Source of the DNA: Caenorhabditis elegans
Lineage: Eukaryota; Nematoda; Chromadorea; Rhabditida; Rhabditidae
NCBI RefSeq assembly: GCF_000002985.6
Contig: NC_003282.8
Location: 16,678,001-16,742,000 of the forward strand
DNA: 64,000 nucleotides
Reading direction: 5' to 3'
The notes beneath the pieces were generated by a model that was given only the letters and a program-made list of their open reading frames with translations, did no database searches and had not been told where the DNA came from. The translations under genes and the position numbers were made by a program. This document shows, piece after piece, positions 53,996-64,000 of this stretch; position 1 is the first letter of the stretch, and each line of letters starts with the position of its first letter.

Positions 53996-56700
53996 ACTGG
54001 AATAAAAAAAGTTTTTGCTTTTGAAATCAAAGTAAAACATTCATTCTGTTTCAGATAAATTTGTGATTTTTTAAAAGTATTTGCTTTAAACAAATATAGA
54101 TTTTCTCTACTTTTTTCTTTTTGTAATTTTTCCAAAGTGAACCTACTGTATCAGTAACTTTTTTTCCTTGGAAAATAATTTAAAGTTGAGAAATAATGTC
54201 AGAAAATTTGTTACTTTTAAAATTTTTTGCCAAAAAAAGTAATTAAAGTTCTTTCTGGAAATTTGAAATAATTTTACAGTTTCGACAATTTTTAAAATGA
54301 AACTATCAAAGCAAATTGGTTAATTGATTACTTTGAAAATTTGAATATTCAGGCAAAATTCCATTTTGTTTTCAAGTTGTACATTTTCTAGTGGTTGCTA
54401 TAAATCAATGTGCATATTTGTAGTATTGGTATGTGTGATTCAAACAGTTTTTTCTTTGAACATTTTAATAGTTTTAACCTGCAGCAACATGCTTTAGAAA
54501 ATTTTGCAGTTTACAAAAGTTTTGTACTAAAATTAAAAAAAAAAACGTTTTGGTCAAACTTTTCTAAACTGCAGAAATTTACGTGCTTCCATATAAAAAA
54601 TGACAGTTTCAAGGAATGTTCCTATCAAAATGTGTGGTAACTCTTGTTAATTTCAAAGTCAAAAAAAGAGCTGAATTCACAGAAAGGAAAACATTATGAC
54701 AGAAAGAAAGTTGGTTTCAAATAATTGAATAAATTTGAAAAAATATTTTTTTTGTAATTTTACAGTTTCCAATAGTTATTATGAATAAGTTAATTTATTG
54801 TTATTACTGCTATCTCCGGAAAATCTGCAGGCTTTCTTGAAAATTAAAATGAAACATTTTCACTGTTCTATTCCAAAGAACTCATCAGATGCCAAGTTAA
54901 ATTTTTGTAGTCTTTCGAAACAAAACCCTGAAAATGTGATGACATCGTTGCTTATAATGCTCATAACCAATTGACGTTTTTTTCTAAAATTAAAAAAAAA
55001 TTGCCGTTTCAATAACTTCATTTGAAAAACTTGAGAAATTAATTTGGTAGTTGGCGTTTTTCAACCATTTCTAATTTTTGTAATTTTGATTTTTTCGCTA
55101 CTCCGTGGTTATTTTCATTCCGTGATTATTTTCACTGGGGAATCGCTCGCCCACTATGGGGGAGTCTACGCAAGGACAACGCAAGGACAAGGACAACATT
55201 CTAATGGAATGGAAACGATTGCCCAACTGCACCAATTCTAGTTCAAGCGAACAATGATAACTTTTGTATTCTGTATTCTTTCACGTCTCCTAGCGAGCGT
55301 AATAAATCATTATTATTATTATTACTCGATTACGTATAAAATAAAAATTTGATGCCACATTTTCTCAAATTGTTCGATAAAAAATTCCACACTAAATTCT
55401 GAAAAGCTTAAATAATTTTACCGTTTCACTGACTTTTTATCATTAACTATTGTATTGATAACTAGTAGGGTCGTCTCTTGAGAGCAACACATCAATTTTC
55501 CAAATTTAGCCCTTTCTGATAGTTATTATACACAAGTGCAAATGTTTCTTACATTTACATTTTTGGAAAAATTTGCAGTTGACCAAAATTTTGTGCAAAA
55601 ATATTAAAAAATCTCAAAGTATTTGGAGTGTATGATTATGATTATAATTTTGGCCATTATGTTCCTTCTATATGGGTGCAGTTTTAAATTGATTATTTTG
55701 CAAAAAAAAAAAACATATACTGTTAAACAACTACAAATTTTCCTAACCAAAATGGGCATTAGGTTTAAACTCAATTTTTTTCTCGTCTTCCAAAGTAGAA
55801 CACAAAATAGTTCAACCCTTAAAAACTTTTTAAAACAGCATAAAATCTACTCCAAAAGCCATTGCCAACTCTGAATTGAAATTTTTGGAGTTATCAATAG
55901 AGCGCAACTGCACTAATAATGTTTCAAATTATAATCATTGGCTTAAAAAACAGTTTTTGGAAATCGTGGATTGTTTTTTTTGGCTCATTAAACTTGAGTT
56001 ATTAGCTCACAAAAGTAAAAAATTGATACTCAATTAATGATCACCTTAGAATGCAAAAATCATCATTGCACCTTAAAAATTAACAAATTGAAACAGTAAA
56101 ATTTTGTAAGTACTAAAAATTAAAAAATTGATCTGGTTTTTTGTAAACTGTGTCAACAAATTGTAATCGTACAGAAAAGTGAAGTACCAAATTATAAGTA
56201 TTACACAAATTTTGAGAAAAATCTTCGAATTCTGGAAATATCCAAACTTCACTATATTTTACAAAATCAAAGTTTAAGCGTGATATAATTATTCGATTTT
56301 AACAGTTCGTTTTTTTTCAAGTTTAATGCCTGCCTATTTACCTGCCTACTTGCCTTCACGTATTGTTTTCAAGTTAGCAAGATCAGGCGCAAGGTGGGCC
56401 GCTTGGAAAACGAAATTTTTGTGCTTTTCACTTCATTGTTCAACTATTAGATGCAATTTATCAGTTTTCCTTGGTTATCTTGTGTTTTCTAACATCAGAA
56501 ATGTTATAGGCAAGGCTTGAAGATTGAAAACAATATAAAAAAATGTAGAATTATATTTTACAATATTCTATTTGGTTACAATCCCTAAAAACGAGTTTTT
56601 AGAAAAGTTGGAAAATCACTTTAAAAAACAGTTTCAAGCATAGCTTATTACAAAAACAACCCTATTAGTAGTATTGTGAAGCCATCGTATTTATTTCAGT
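53996..56700. other. AT-rich intergenic DNA with sparse 21U promoters
   Basis: Octamers at 54046 (+, no clean YRNT) and 56089 (-). Around 55125-55325 a GC-richer piece (GGAGTCTACGCAAGGACAAC) ends in GCGTAATAAATCATTATTAT followed by ATT repeats, like the 3' tail of a retroposon; I cannot assign it. GCCTGCCTATTTACCTGCCT lies at 56328. No coding gene supported. Confidence 0.5.
56030..56050 (-). ncRNA. Predicted 21U-RNA
   Basis: Octamer 56089-56096; CATT, first base at 56050. Isolated from the main block. Confidence 0.5.
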
Positions 56701-56752
56701 TTATCTCAAATAAAGTCCACACATCAACTTTCACAATTAATTTCTTGAAGTC

Positions 56753-57990
56753 GGCAGGGAATACCAGATCCCACTGACACTTGTCTTCATAGATTTCAAG
56801 AAGGCATTTGACAGTGTTGAACACCAGGCAATCTGGAAAAGTCTCGACGAGCAAGGTGCAGACGGAGCCTATATTGATCTACTGAAAGAGTGTTATAAAA
56901 ATTGTACCACAAATTTTATCCCATTCCACAGGCCAGTCGCAGTACCTGTGACCAAAGGAGTTCGACAAGGAGACCCCATCTTTCCGAATCTCTTCTCCGC
57001 TTGCCTCGAACACGTTTTCCGAAAGCTTTCCTGGATTGAATTGAAAGGAGAAGCTGAGGATTACGATACGATCCCTGGAATGAGAGTGAATGGCAGAAAT
57101 CTAACGAACCTTAGATTTGCTGACGATATTGTGCTCATCGCCAATCATCCGAATACTGCCAGCAAAATGCTCCAAGAACTCGTACAAAAATGCTCTGAAG
57201 TAGGTCTCGAGATCAATACTGGGAAGACGAAAGTCTTGCGAAACCGATTCGCTGACCCCAGTAAAGTCTACTTCGGTAGCCCTTCCCCCACCACCCAGCT
57301 CGACGACGTCGACGAGTACATCTACCTCGGTCGTCAAATCAACGCCCAAAACAACTTGATGCCGGAAATCCATCGAAGACGTAGAGCAGCCTGGGCTGCA
57401 TTCAATGGAATCAAGAACACCACCGACTCCATCACCGACAAGAAGATTCGTGCGAATCTGTTCGACTCAATTGTCCTTCCAGCGCTCACCTACGGTTCAG
57501 AAGCCTGGACATTCACCAAAGCTCTATCCGAACGAGTACGAATCACACATGCCTCCCTAGAAAGACGGCTTGTTGGAATAACACTCACCCAACAACGAGA
57601 GCGAGATCTCCATCGAGAAGACATTCGTACGATGTCTCTAGTCAGGAATCCGCTCAATTTCGTGAAAAAGAGGAAGCTAGGATGGGCTGGACACGTTGCG
57701 AGAAGGAAGACGGAAGATGGGCCACGTTGATGACAGAATGGCGCCCATATGGATGGAAAAGGCCTGTTGGAAGGCCGCCGATGCGATGGACTGATTCGCT
57801 GCGAAAGGAGATCACCACTCGTGACGCAGACGGAGAAGTCATCACCCCATGGTCCACTATAGCCAAGGACCGAAAACAATGGCTTGCTGTGATCCGCAGG
57901 AATACCACGAATTCCTGAAGAACGGATCGTCTAAGTATCCAAAGTAAGTACTGGAAAAGAAAGAGTATAAGAAATAGGAAGGCTTTTCCA
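56753..57990 (+). mobile_element. RTE-type LINE, 5'-truncated and frameshifted
   Basis: Opens at reverse transcriptase motif A (LTLVFIDFKKAFDSVEHQAI), then KGVRQGDPIFPNLFSACLEH and catalytic FADDIVLIANHP at about 57114-57149. It continues through EYIYLGRQINAQNN and the C-terminal KKRKLGWAGHVARR. The frame then shifts near 57705: one frame stops after TEDGPR at 57730, while the other carries EDGRWATLMTEWRPYGWKRP and VGRPPMRWTDSLRKEI to a stop at 57918. The endonuclease domain and RT fingers are missing. Wording is very close to what I remember of C. elegans RTE-1. Confidence 0.9.
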
Positions 57991-58330
57991 AAAAATGTAT
58001 ACACTTCAAATTTATGGTATCAATGCCAAGTCTCCAAACTGCAATCAAAAGTATTCGCTAGTCCCTAGAACATCATGACGTTTGAAAAATTCCAGCGAAT
58101 GAATAATTAAGCAAACAAACTCACCCGATTTTTTAATGCTTATCAGTGATAAAAAGAGAGCAAAACTTTTATTAGTGTGTTAAACACTTGTTGGCACACC
58201 CATATACTGATACAATTTTGTACATTTTCGCTCTGCATCATCCATTTTTAATCATTTTCTTTTTTTTCTGGCAGTTTTCCCACTTTACCTGTGAATTTGC
58301 ATGGCTATAAATTAAGTAAAAATTTTAGCG
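57991..58330 (+). promoter_or_regulatory. Intergenic DNA upstream of the EGF gene with trans-splice-like acceptor
   Basis: LINE 3' flank, then AT-rich DNA. AAATTTTAG-like acceptor text ends at 58328, two bases before ATG 58331, as expected of an SL1 trans-splice site. No TATA box is obvious. Confidence 0.45.
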
Positions 58331-58741
58331 ATGCTCCAAAAAACGGCCCTAATTATTGGGGCGTTATCACTGATCGCAGGGGCGTTTTCAGATGATTGTC
58401 CATCGTTTTTCACTAAGGATGACAATGGAACGTGCACTATTCGTCAGTGCCTGAATGGAGGATACTTGGATGTTTCCAAACAAATTTGCATCTGCCCTTC
58501 CGGTTACCTAGGAATTCATTGTGAAGCTGGTATGTATCAAATCGTGAATTGAAGTGTATTGTTTTCATGTTTTTATTGAAATTTTCAATATTTGTGTTCA
58601 GCCTTTTAAATTTTCTCTTCTCGAGCAGACTATCATCACTCTAATGCTGAAAGAAGTTATCAAAAAGTGACACACCTCGGTCCATGCTACATGTACCTAG
58701 AAAACTACGATTTTTCGGAATTTTCCAATGAAAAAAGATGA
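58331..58741 (+). CDS. Small secreted protein with one EGF-like domain
   Basis: Exon 1 58331-58529, intron 58530-58628 (donor GTATGT, acceptor GAGCAG), exon 2 58629-58741 ending in TGA; 103 aa. Residues 1-20 (MLQKTALIIGALSLIAGAFS) form a signal peptide. An EGF-like module follows: CTIRQCLNGGYLDVSK then CICPSGYLGIHC. The tail, YHHSNAERSYQKVTHLGPCY, is unrecognised. Multi-domain worm proteins with EGF and vWA-like domains start with the same kind of exon, so this may be the detached 5' end of such a gene. The exon 2 acceptor is weak, so the 3' structure is less sure. Confidence 0.7.
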
Positions 58742-59222
58742 TACACTGTTAATTGTCATCTTTTTTTTCGCTTTATAAGGAAATTCCATTTTGCTTTATA
58801 TGTTAATTTATCTTAAGATGGTATTTCTTCATATGTTCATTTAATACAAGTCATCACTTTCCCCAAATAAGTATGAGTTTTCTGTCTGAATAGAAAGAGT
58901 CCGGTCTGGGAGTCACGAGCCGCTTTTTGTACGCCCTTCATGCATCCTGCCCGATGCCTTGTGTGCAATTTGTCGTTATGGTGCTTGTACGTTATTAATC
59001 ATACTAGCTTCTCTAGATACTATTGTATTTTTTGAATATTATTCTTTTACTTTGTTAAAGTAATTTTTAAATTTTTTTTTGTTAAAGTAATTTTTCGAAG
59101 GAGAAACAGAGAGAATATTAATGGTAGATGCGATAGTTGCGCTCTTTCAAAACTGATGAATTTTCAGAAACTAAAAGAAAATCAAAGATTTATAATTAAA
59201 TATAAAACAGAAAAAATCGAAT
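58742..59222. other. Intergenic between convergent genes
   Basis: No exon seen. A short repeat TTTGTTAAAGTAATTTTTMAA-type unit occurs twice at about 59054-59096. Otherwise plain AT-rich DNA. Confidence 0.4.
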
Positions 59223-59229
59223 TACAACT

Positions 59230-61383
59230 TCAGTTCTTAATTTGGCAAGAATCTCCGGAATAACTATTGTCACAAACACAAATGTATGCTTCAGCAAACG
59301 CAAAATCGTACTCCACGTGGCCATGCCCAAGACAGTCGGGAATTTGACCAGTTGGACCTGAAAAAAGTACTTTTAGTGGGTTGGAAGCCGGGGAATTTTT
59401 TTCTAATAATGAGATTTCACAAAAAATGTGACGGCACTCCAACATTAATAGGATACCTCTCATGTATGGTAGCTGATCTCTGTTACAGTAATAATTTCCA
59501 TTCGAATCCACATTTGTACAATTTGGATTAATTTGTCCTACTCCTGGTCTGCACTGGAATGATCGATTCACAATAAACTCGCCGGCCACAAACTGAATAT
59601 CGTATTTGCTTTCAGTTCCAGGAACACAGTCCACCGTGCTCTTTGGTTTAGAATCACAGAAGAATGGGACGATTGGGTAGTGTGGGAAGCTTCCCTCGTC
59701 GGCAAAAATGTAGTCGATTGGAATTGTTTGGGAAGCGTCATATTTGGAACTGACAGCACCGGTGCAATCGGTGAAGACGGCGTAGCCCTGGAATTTTATC
59801 AATGATGCATCGTGAGTCATATATGATAGAAAGTTTAGAGTTTTTTTTGAAACCTACAATTAGAATATTGAAAATTAGTCAAATTTTTCACAAAACTTTA
59901 TCTATAAGACTTAAAACAACCTTTCGATTTAGGCAAGTAAAAATTATGTTCAAAAAATATCGGAACTTATGTATAAGGCTTTGAAAAAATTAAATCGACC
60001 TTTCTAAAGTTTCCAAAAATATGAAAGTGGGATTTTCGTGAAAACTTACCGCGTGACTAGTATAGCAATCATTCATCAATTTCATTCTCAACGCTGCTCC
60101 CTGATACTCATCAACTTTATCAAGTGTATTTCCGCCCATTGGATCTTCCAAAGTAGCATAAGATCCATAGTGGTACAAGGCACTTGTCGTCCATACTCTT
60201 ACCATTGCAACCGATCCATCAATAAGACTTGATTGATAGATAACTTGATATGTTGAACTTTCTTTCAGTTGTACAGTTGCATAGTAGAAGTTGGTGCCTT
60301 GCAAGCTTCCCGGCTCAAACTGTACGGTTTTCTGATTGGCTTGAGATTGGTAGAAGGTAACTTCAATTCCATTGGTGTTAGGGTAGTTGAAGTTTCCCCC
60401 TACAAAATATCGATATTTTGAATTTCTGAGAAAGCAACTTACATCCATTTAGCCCTACGCTTATAGTAATAGTAAAATTGACATAACTCTGAGTTTCTGA
60501 ATGAGGAACTCTAAGTTTTCCTATTTGTTTTTGAGCAGCATTTGTTCTGTCAGCAAAACTTCGTGTGATTGTCAAACTATCCAAATATGCAGTACCCATC
60601 AAATATTGAAATACCTTGAATTAAAACATTATTAAACGAAACATAGAAAATTTAATGTACCTGAGCCAGAGGTTTTCCGTAATCTCCTAAGACAAAATGA
60701 GCATTACTGTTTGCGGCTAGCGTAGTGAAAATTTTGGCACTTGCTGTTACAATTGGGATCTGTTGCACGTAGCTGTTGGCAGAACTGATTGGGAAGATCT
60801 TCACATTGTTATTAGTAATAGTGTCATATTCACTTGATGTTAGATCTGCGTTAGCAGCTGGCCATCTATTGACAAGAAGCACTACCATTGAACTTTCCAA
60901 AGGACGTCCAGATGCAGCAAGGAAACCCTAGAATTTGGAAAATCAACATAAAAAATACCAATGCCTCAATTCATTTGATTCAATTCTTACCGACACTACT
61001 GACAAAACATCAGAAGTCTGTGTGCTACTTGCTGCATTTTTTGAGTTTGGTGGGTTGCTATTTAGAGCAGAAGAGAAGGATCTGAAAATAAGAACATTTT
61101 TGAGTTTTGTTAAGACAATATTTTCATTAAAAAATTATTTTTTTTTGAATAAAACTTTGAATGAAAACTCACAGAACATCATCAAAATAAGTGATATTCT
61201 CTAAACCAGCAGCCGTATCAAATTGAACCATTGCCAGTTTCGTATAGTTATGCCTATTAGCAGACACAGTTTGTATAACGACATCTTTCATTTGATTATA
61301 TGTTGAGATGTCAAAATCAGCAGCGTAAGCAAATAAAAATGTTGAATGCTTTTCTCCAATATTACAGTATTCATCGTACTCCT
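59230..61383 (-). CDS. Secreted vWA-like / EGF multi-domain protein
   Basis: Exons from 5' to 3': 61173-61383, 60991-61081, 60661-60927, 60443-60614, 60050-60399, 59457-59787 and 59230-59357, with worm splice sites; intron 60400-60442 is only 43 bp. The first three exons read like a vWA fold (STFLFAYAADFDISTYNQMK, KLAMVQFDTAAGLENITYF, ESSMVVLLVNRWPAANADL). Then come a beta-rich region (FNYPNTNGIEVTFYQSQANQ, YQVIYQSSLIDGSVAMVRVW), a cysteine region and a C-terminal EGF half (CLGHGHVEYDFAFAEAYICV, CDNSYSGDSC). The last intron (99 bp) is open in frame, so its splicing is optional. Organisation resembles worm innate-immunity-linked proteins of the IRG-7 type; that link is from memory. No signal-peptide exon was found upstream. 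Confidence 0.82.
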
Positions 61384-62160
61384 CTGAAAAATTGAAAATA
61401 TGGTCTATAAATTCTCATTGATTTTTTTTTCTAAAAATCTAAAATTTCAAGGAAATTATATGTATTTTGGTTGTGCTTCTGGTATGTGCCTGAAATGCTT
61501 TCTGAAATTAATTCAAATATAGAATAGGAATAAAGTCGAGAAGTCAGAACATTTTGGTATTTTTATAGTCTTTCTGATAAGAGGAGCTCTTTATACTGGT
61601 GTGTGACCGGCATAAAATTTTATTACCCCAGACGTGGAAGCGAAACAGGAATATGGAAAATCAAGGAGCATTTCTAAAGGTTCTAAAGGTTTTTTAACGT
61701 TTCATTTACCTTTTTTTACTATTAGATTTTATGTTTTTTCGGGATTTTTATTCAAGGCATTCAATTTTTATTAATTCAAAACGTTATTAGCTTCATAGAA
61801 CACATTTTCGCAAAAAATACTTTTGAATGAAACAATCGTTTTGTTTATGAAAATTACAAACCAAGAGGCTAACTGAAATTTGAGAATTGCGTTTCTCCCT
61901 GGATTTCTACCCAAAATATAGCTTTCTGTAAACATAAAAATACTGCAATTTCAGTATATGTGTTCCTCTATAAATTGTGTTTTATATTATAGTTTTTATG
62001 ATATTTCTACGATGAAACAATTGTTTTTTGTAATTTTATCAAATATTTGTTGCCTCCATTATATAAATTTTTACACCAAATGGTTGTTAGTTTAATAAAA
62101 AAAATCATTGCGTTGACGGTTGATTGGGCAAAAACTATCGAACTCACTGAAAATTTCAGA
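61384..62160. other. Region between divergent genes
   Basis: Should hold the missing 5' exon of the vWA-like gene, but no ATG with a signal peptide is seen on the - strand. The right end has AAATTTCAG at 62151-62159, a likely SL1 acceptor 12 bp before ATG 62172. Confidence 0.4.
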
Positions 62161-62171
62161 AAATATCCAAA

Positions 62172-64000
62172 ATGCCACGAATGAAACACTTCCATGAACC
62201 CTTTGACGAAAAAGAAGCTTTGATCGATGAAAATTGTAACGATGTTGAAATTGTACCAACCTTCAAATATCCAAAAAGAAAACGAACGGTTTGTGTGTTC
62301 AAAATTTATTTATTCAAATCTTCCTCTGTTTTCAGTTTCCAACAGTAACAAAGCTTCCAAAGTATCTGCTACTATTTTTTGGAAGCACAGTAATATGTTT
62401 GTGCATTTTTTATATATCGAGACCTCAGTTAAATGACAACTTTGGTAGGTTTTATTTGTTGACATCGCATGTAAACCCTAAGCCAGTTTCTATCATAGTT
62501 TCATAACCAGAATTTAATATTTCAAAAATATTCGTTTTTTATTAATTATGCTGAACGAATAAGAATCTGGCTCCTTTGAAGGACGTTTTCGGATACTGCG
62601 ATATATTCATTCACAGTCATGGGGATTGCATGAATTTTTGACTGAAAAAAATCTGAATATTGTTAAAAGGGTACTAGAAAGTATATATTCTTTGCCCGCG
62701 GGGGCCGACAATTGGTGACCCAGGCAGGGACTAGATCGACAATCTTGATTAGTCCTTGTCTGGGTCATCAATTGCCTGCCTTCAGGACATTCGTCTGATT
62801 CACACCGAAACTTTATTGAAACAGTGTGGATAGAATATGCAAAAAGTATAAAGCAAAGGAAAGAGGACTGTCGAGGGGAAATGTGGTGAAAACTGTCCAG
62901 AGCGGCTCTTTTATTGCCTCCAAATTTGATTGCCTTCGGGGGCGTAGAGGAAATAGAGAAATAGTGAAAGACATTTTATGTGAATAAAGAAAAAATCAAG
63001 ATCTCGCAAAATGGGGGAGAAATTTGAAAATCTGTAATCTGAAAATTGACAGAAGTTTACAACAAATTTTACGGCAGGCACCCGAAGAGTGTTGTCATCT
63101 ATACACTATAGTGAATGAGTTGGCTTTCTGCTTGCACAGTCATGAAAAAATTCATAAATCAATTTCAGACCCAAATATATCAGACAAGCGAAAAATTCGA
63201 ATTTATGAGGATATTATTGATGCTATGAGAAATCGAAAAAAGTCTGGGAATTTTTATATAAAAAGACCAGAAACACAACATGTTGATTGTGGAAGAATAT
63301 TGAACGGAGATAAAGTGAGAATAATTTTTTTAAAACGAATTTCGTGGTTCCATTTTTTCAGGAGTACTTACAAACATTTTCTAACAATAATCGAATTCCA
63401 CTCATCAAAAACTCATATTTGAACATGTCATGCTCATCTCTTCAGAGCAGAATTCAACCTGAACAATTTAATTTCAAAACCTTTAAATCTGGAAGTGTTG
63501 CTTTCGCTAGAATCGTGTTTGAGGATTACGAGTTTATCGAGAAACAAGTTCAAATGTCTTGGCACCCGGATAACGTATTTTGTTTTGTTATCGATACAAA
63601 ATCATCGAAGGAATTTAAAACAAATATGAAAAAATTAGCTGATTGCTTTGAAAATATAATTGTACTACCATGTAAGCAATTTTTATCTAGACGTTCAAAA
63701 TTAAACCGTGCATGTAGAGAATTCTCCACTTGAAAACATTTTTCAGCTAAACATAGTTTTGATAGTAGTGGGCATAATCAAAATCTTGGCCATACCGAAT
63801 GCATGCAATCTCTTCTTCAATTCGAAAATTGGACTTATTTACTACTTCTTCAAAACCATGACGTCATTTCCAAATCTGTCTACGAATTGGCTAGAATTTT
63901 TGAAATACTCGGAGGAGCCAATGATGTGAATATTGGAAAAGAAATTGATCAGAGGCGGGTTCCAGGACTGAAATGGGATCCAAAAAACTTGAAGTTGTTT
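62172..64000 (+). CDS. GT14 (Core-2/I-branching) glycosyltransferase, 5' part
   Basis: Exons 62172-62288, 62336-62444, 63001-63314, 63362-63671 and 63747 to beyond 64000, all in phase. A 50-aa basic cytoplasmic tail (YPKRKRT) precedes a single membrane span (YLLLFFGSTVICLCIFYI), so it is a type II Golgi protein. The lumenal part shows the worm GT14 pattern: VAFARIVFEDYEFIEKQVQM, WHPDNVFCFVIDTKSS, DSSGHNQN, WTYLLLLQNHDVISKS and LGGANDV. The family transfers N-acetylglucosamine or xylose to glycans. The acceptor before 63001 (ATCAAG) is poor, and a better-looking GACAG at 63046-63050 breaks the frame, so that junction is the weakest point. The gene runs off the window. Confidence 0.88.
62707..62776. 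repeat. Inverted repeat in the GT14 intron
   Basis: ACAATTGGTGACCCAGGCAG / CTGTCTGGGTCATCAATTG-type arms (left 62708-62735, right 62748-62774) form a hairpin around GATCGACAATCTTGATT. The intron 62445-63000 is long for its neighbours and GC-richer here. Confidence 0.7.

Noticed and set aside
57490-58048. - strand open frames over the LINE
   Set aside because: Antisense shadows of the reverse transcriptase frame.
62817-62824. Octamer in the GT14 intron
   Set aside because: No YRNT at the usual distance and GC-rich repeat surroundings. Not called as a 21U locus.

Overview
The window is nuclear DNA of a Caenorhabditis nematode and fits C. elegans best. The evidence is introns of about 43-51 bp with TTTTCAG acceptors, very AT-rich intergenic DNA, RTE-type LINE and worm-type dispersed repeats, nematode secreted-protein families, and above all the type I piRNA (21U-RNA) promoter. 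The octamer CTGTTTCA (core of the Ruby motif) occurs about 80 times over both strands by my hand scan. Roughly 2-3 would be expected by chance at this base composition (my own rough estimate). In about 61 of 80 cases a YRNT tetranucleotide puts a T (the 21U 5' base) at base 44-48 counted from the first base of the octamer. In C. elegans such clusters lie on chromosome IV. That placement is inference.

Layout. 0-0.4 kb: one exon of an unknown + strand gene. 0.4-3.7 kb: dispersed repeats and a minisatellite with 75-bp monomers arranged in 150-bp dimers. 4.0-4.4 kb: tRNA-Gly(TCC), with the last two exons of a - strand gene ending 22 bp from it; a second, inverted and damaged tRNA-Gly copy lies at 6.4 kb. 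4.5-42.1 kb: the main 21U-RNA cluster. Promoters point mostly right from 4.5 to 18 kb, mostly left from 18 to 30.8 kb, mixed from 30.8 to 34 kb, and almost all left from 34.4 to 42.1 kb. The cluster is built from duplicated units, including a 1,527-bp tandem duplication with no difference seen by eye, and is littered with foldback elements, a solo LTR and two copies of a decayed host gene (7.3-7.7 and 15.3-16.8 kb).

42.7-45.9 kb: a secreted-protein gene or tandem gene pair, with GC-rich palindromic DNA in the middle. 46.3-51 kb: a second, mixed-strand 21U block with scraps of the preceding gene's last exon at 51.0 and 51.7 kb. 52.2-54 kb: repeats, a tRNA-like relic and a 218-bp near-perfect palindrome. 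56.7-57.9 kb: a 5'-truncated, frameshifted RTE LINE. 58.3-61.4 kb: two convergent secreted EGF / vWA-like genes. 62.2 kb to the end: the 5' part of a GT14 (Core-2/I-branching) glycosyltransferase gene.

The main biological system is the piRNA cluster: many tiny independent RNA polymerase II units whose products would load into the Piwi protein PRG-1 in the germline. The type is known. What merits a second look here is the duplication history, two interleaved divergent promoters sharing a 25-bp palindrome, and a large foldback that mirrors a promoter whose second copy has lost the octamer.
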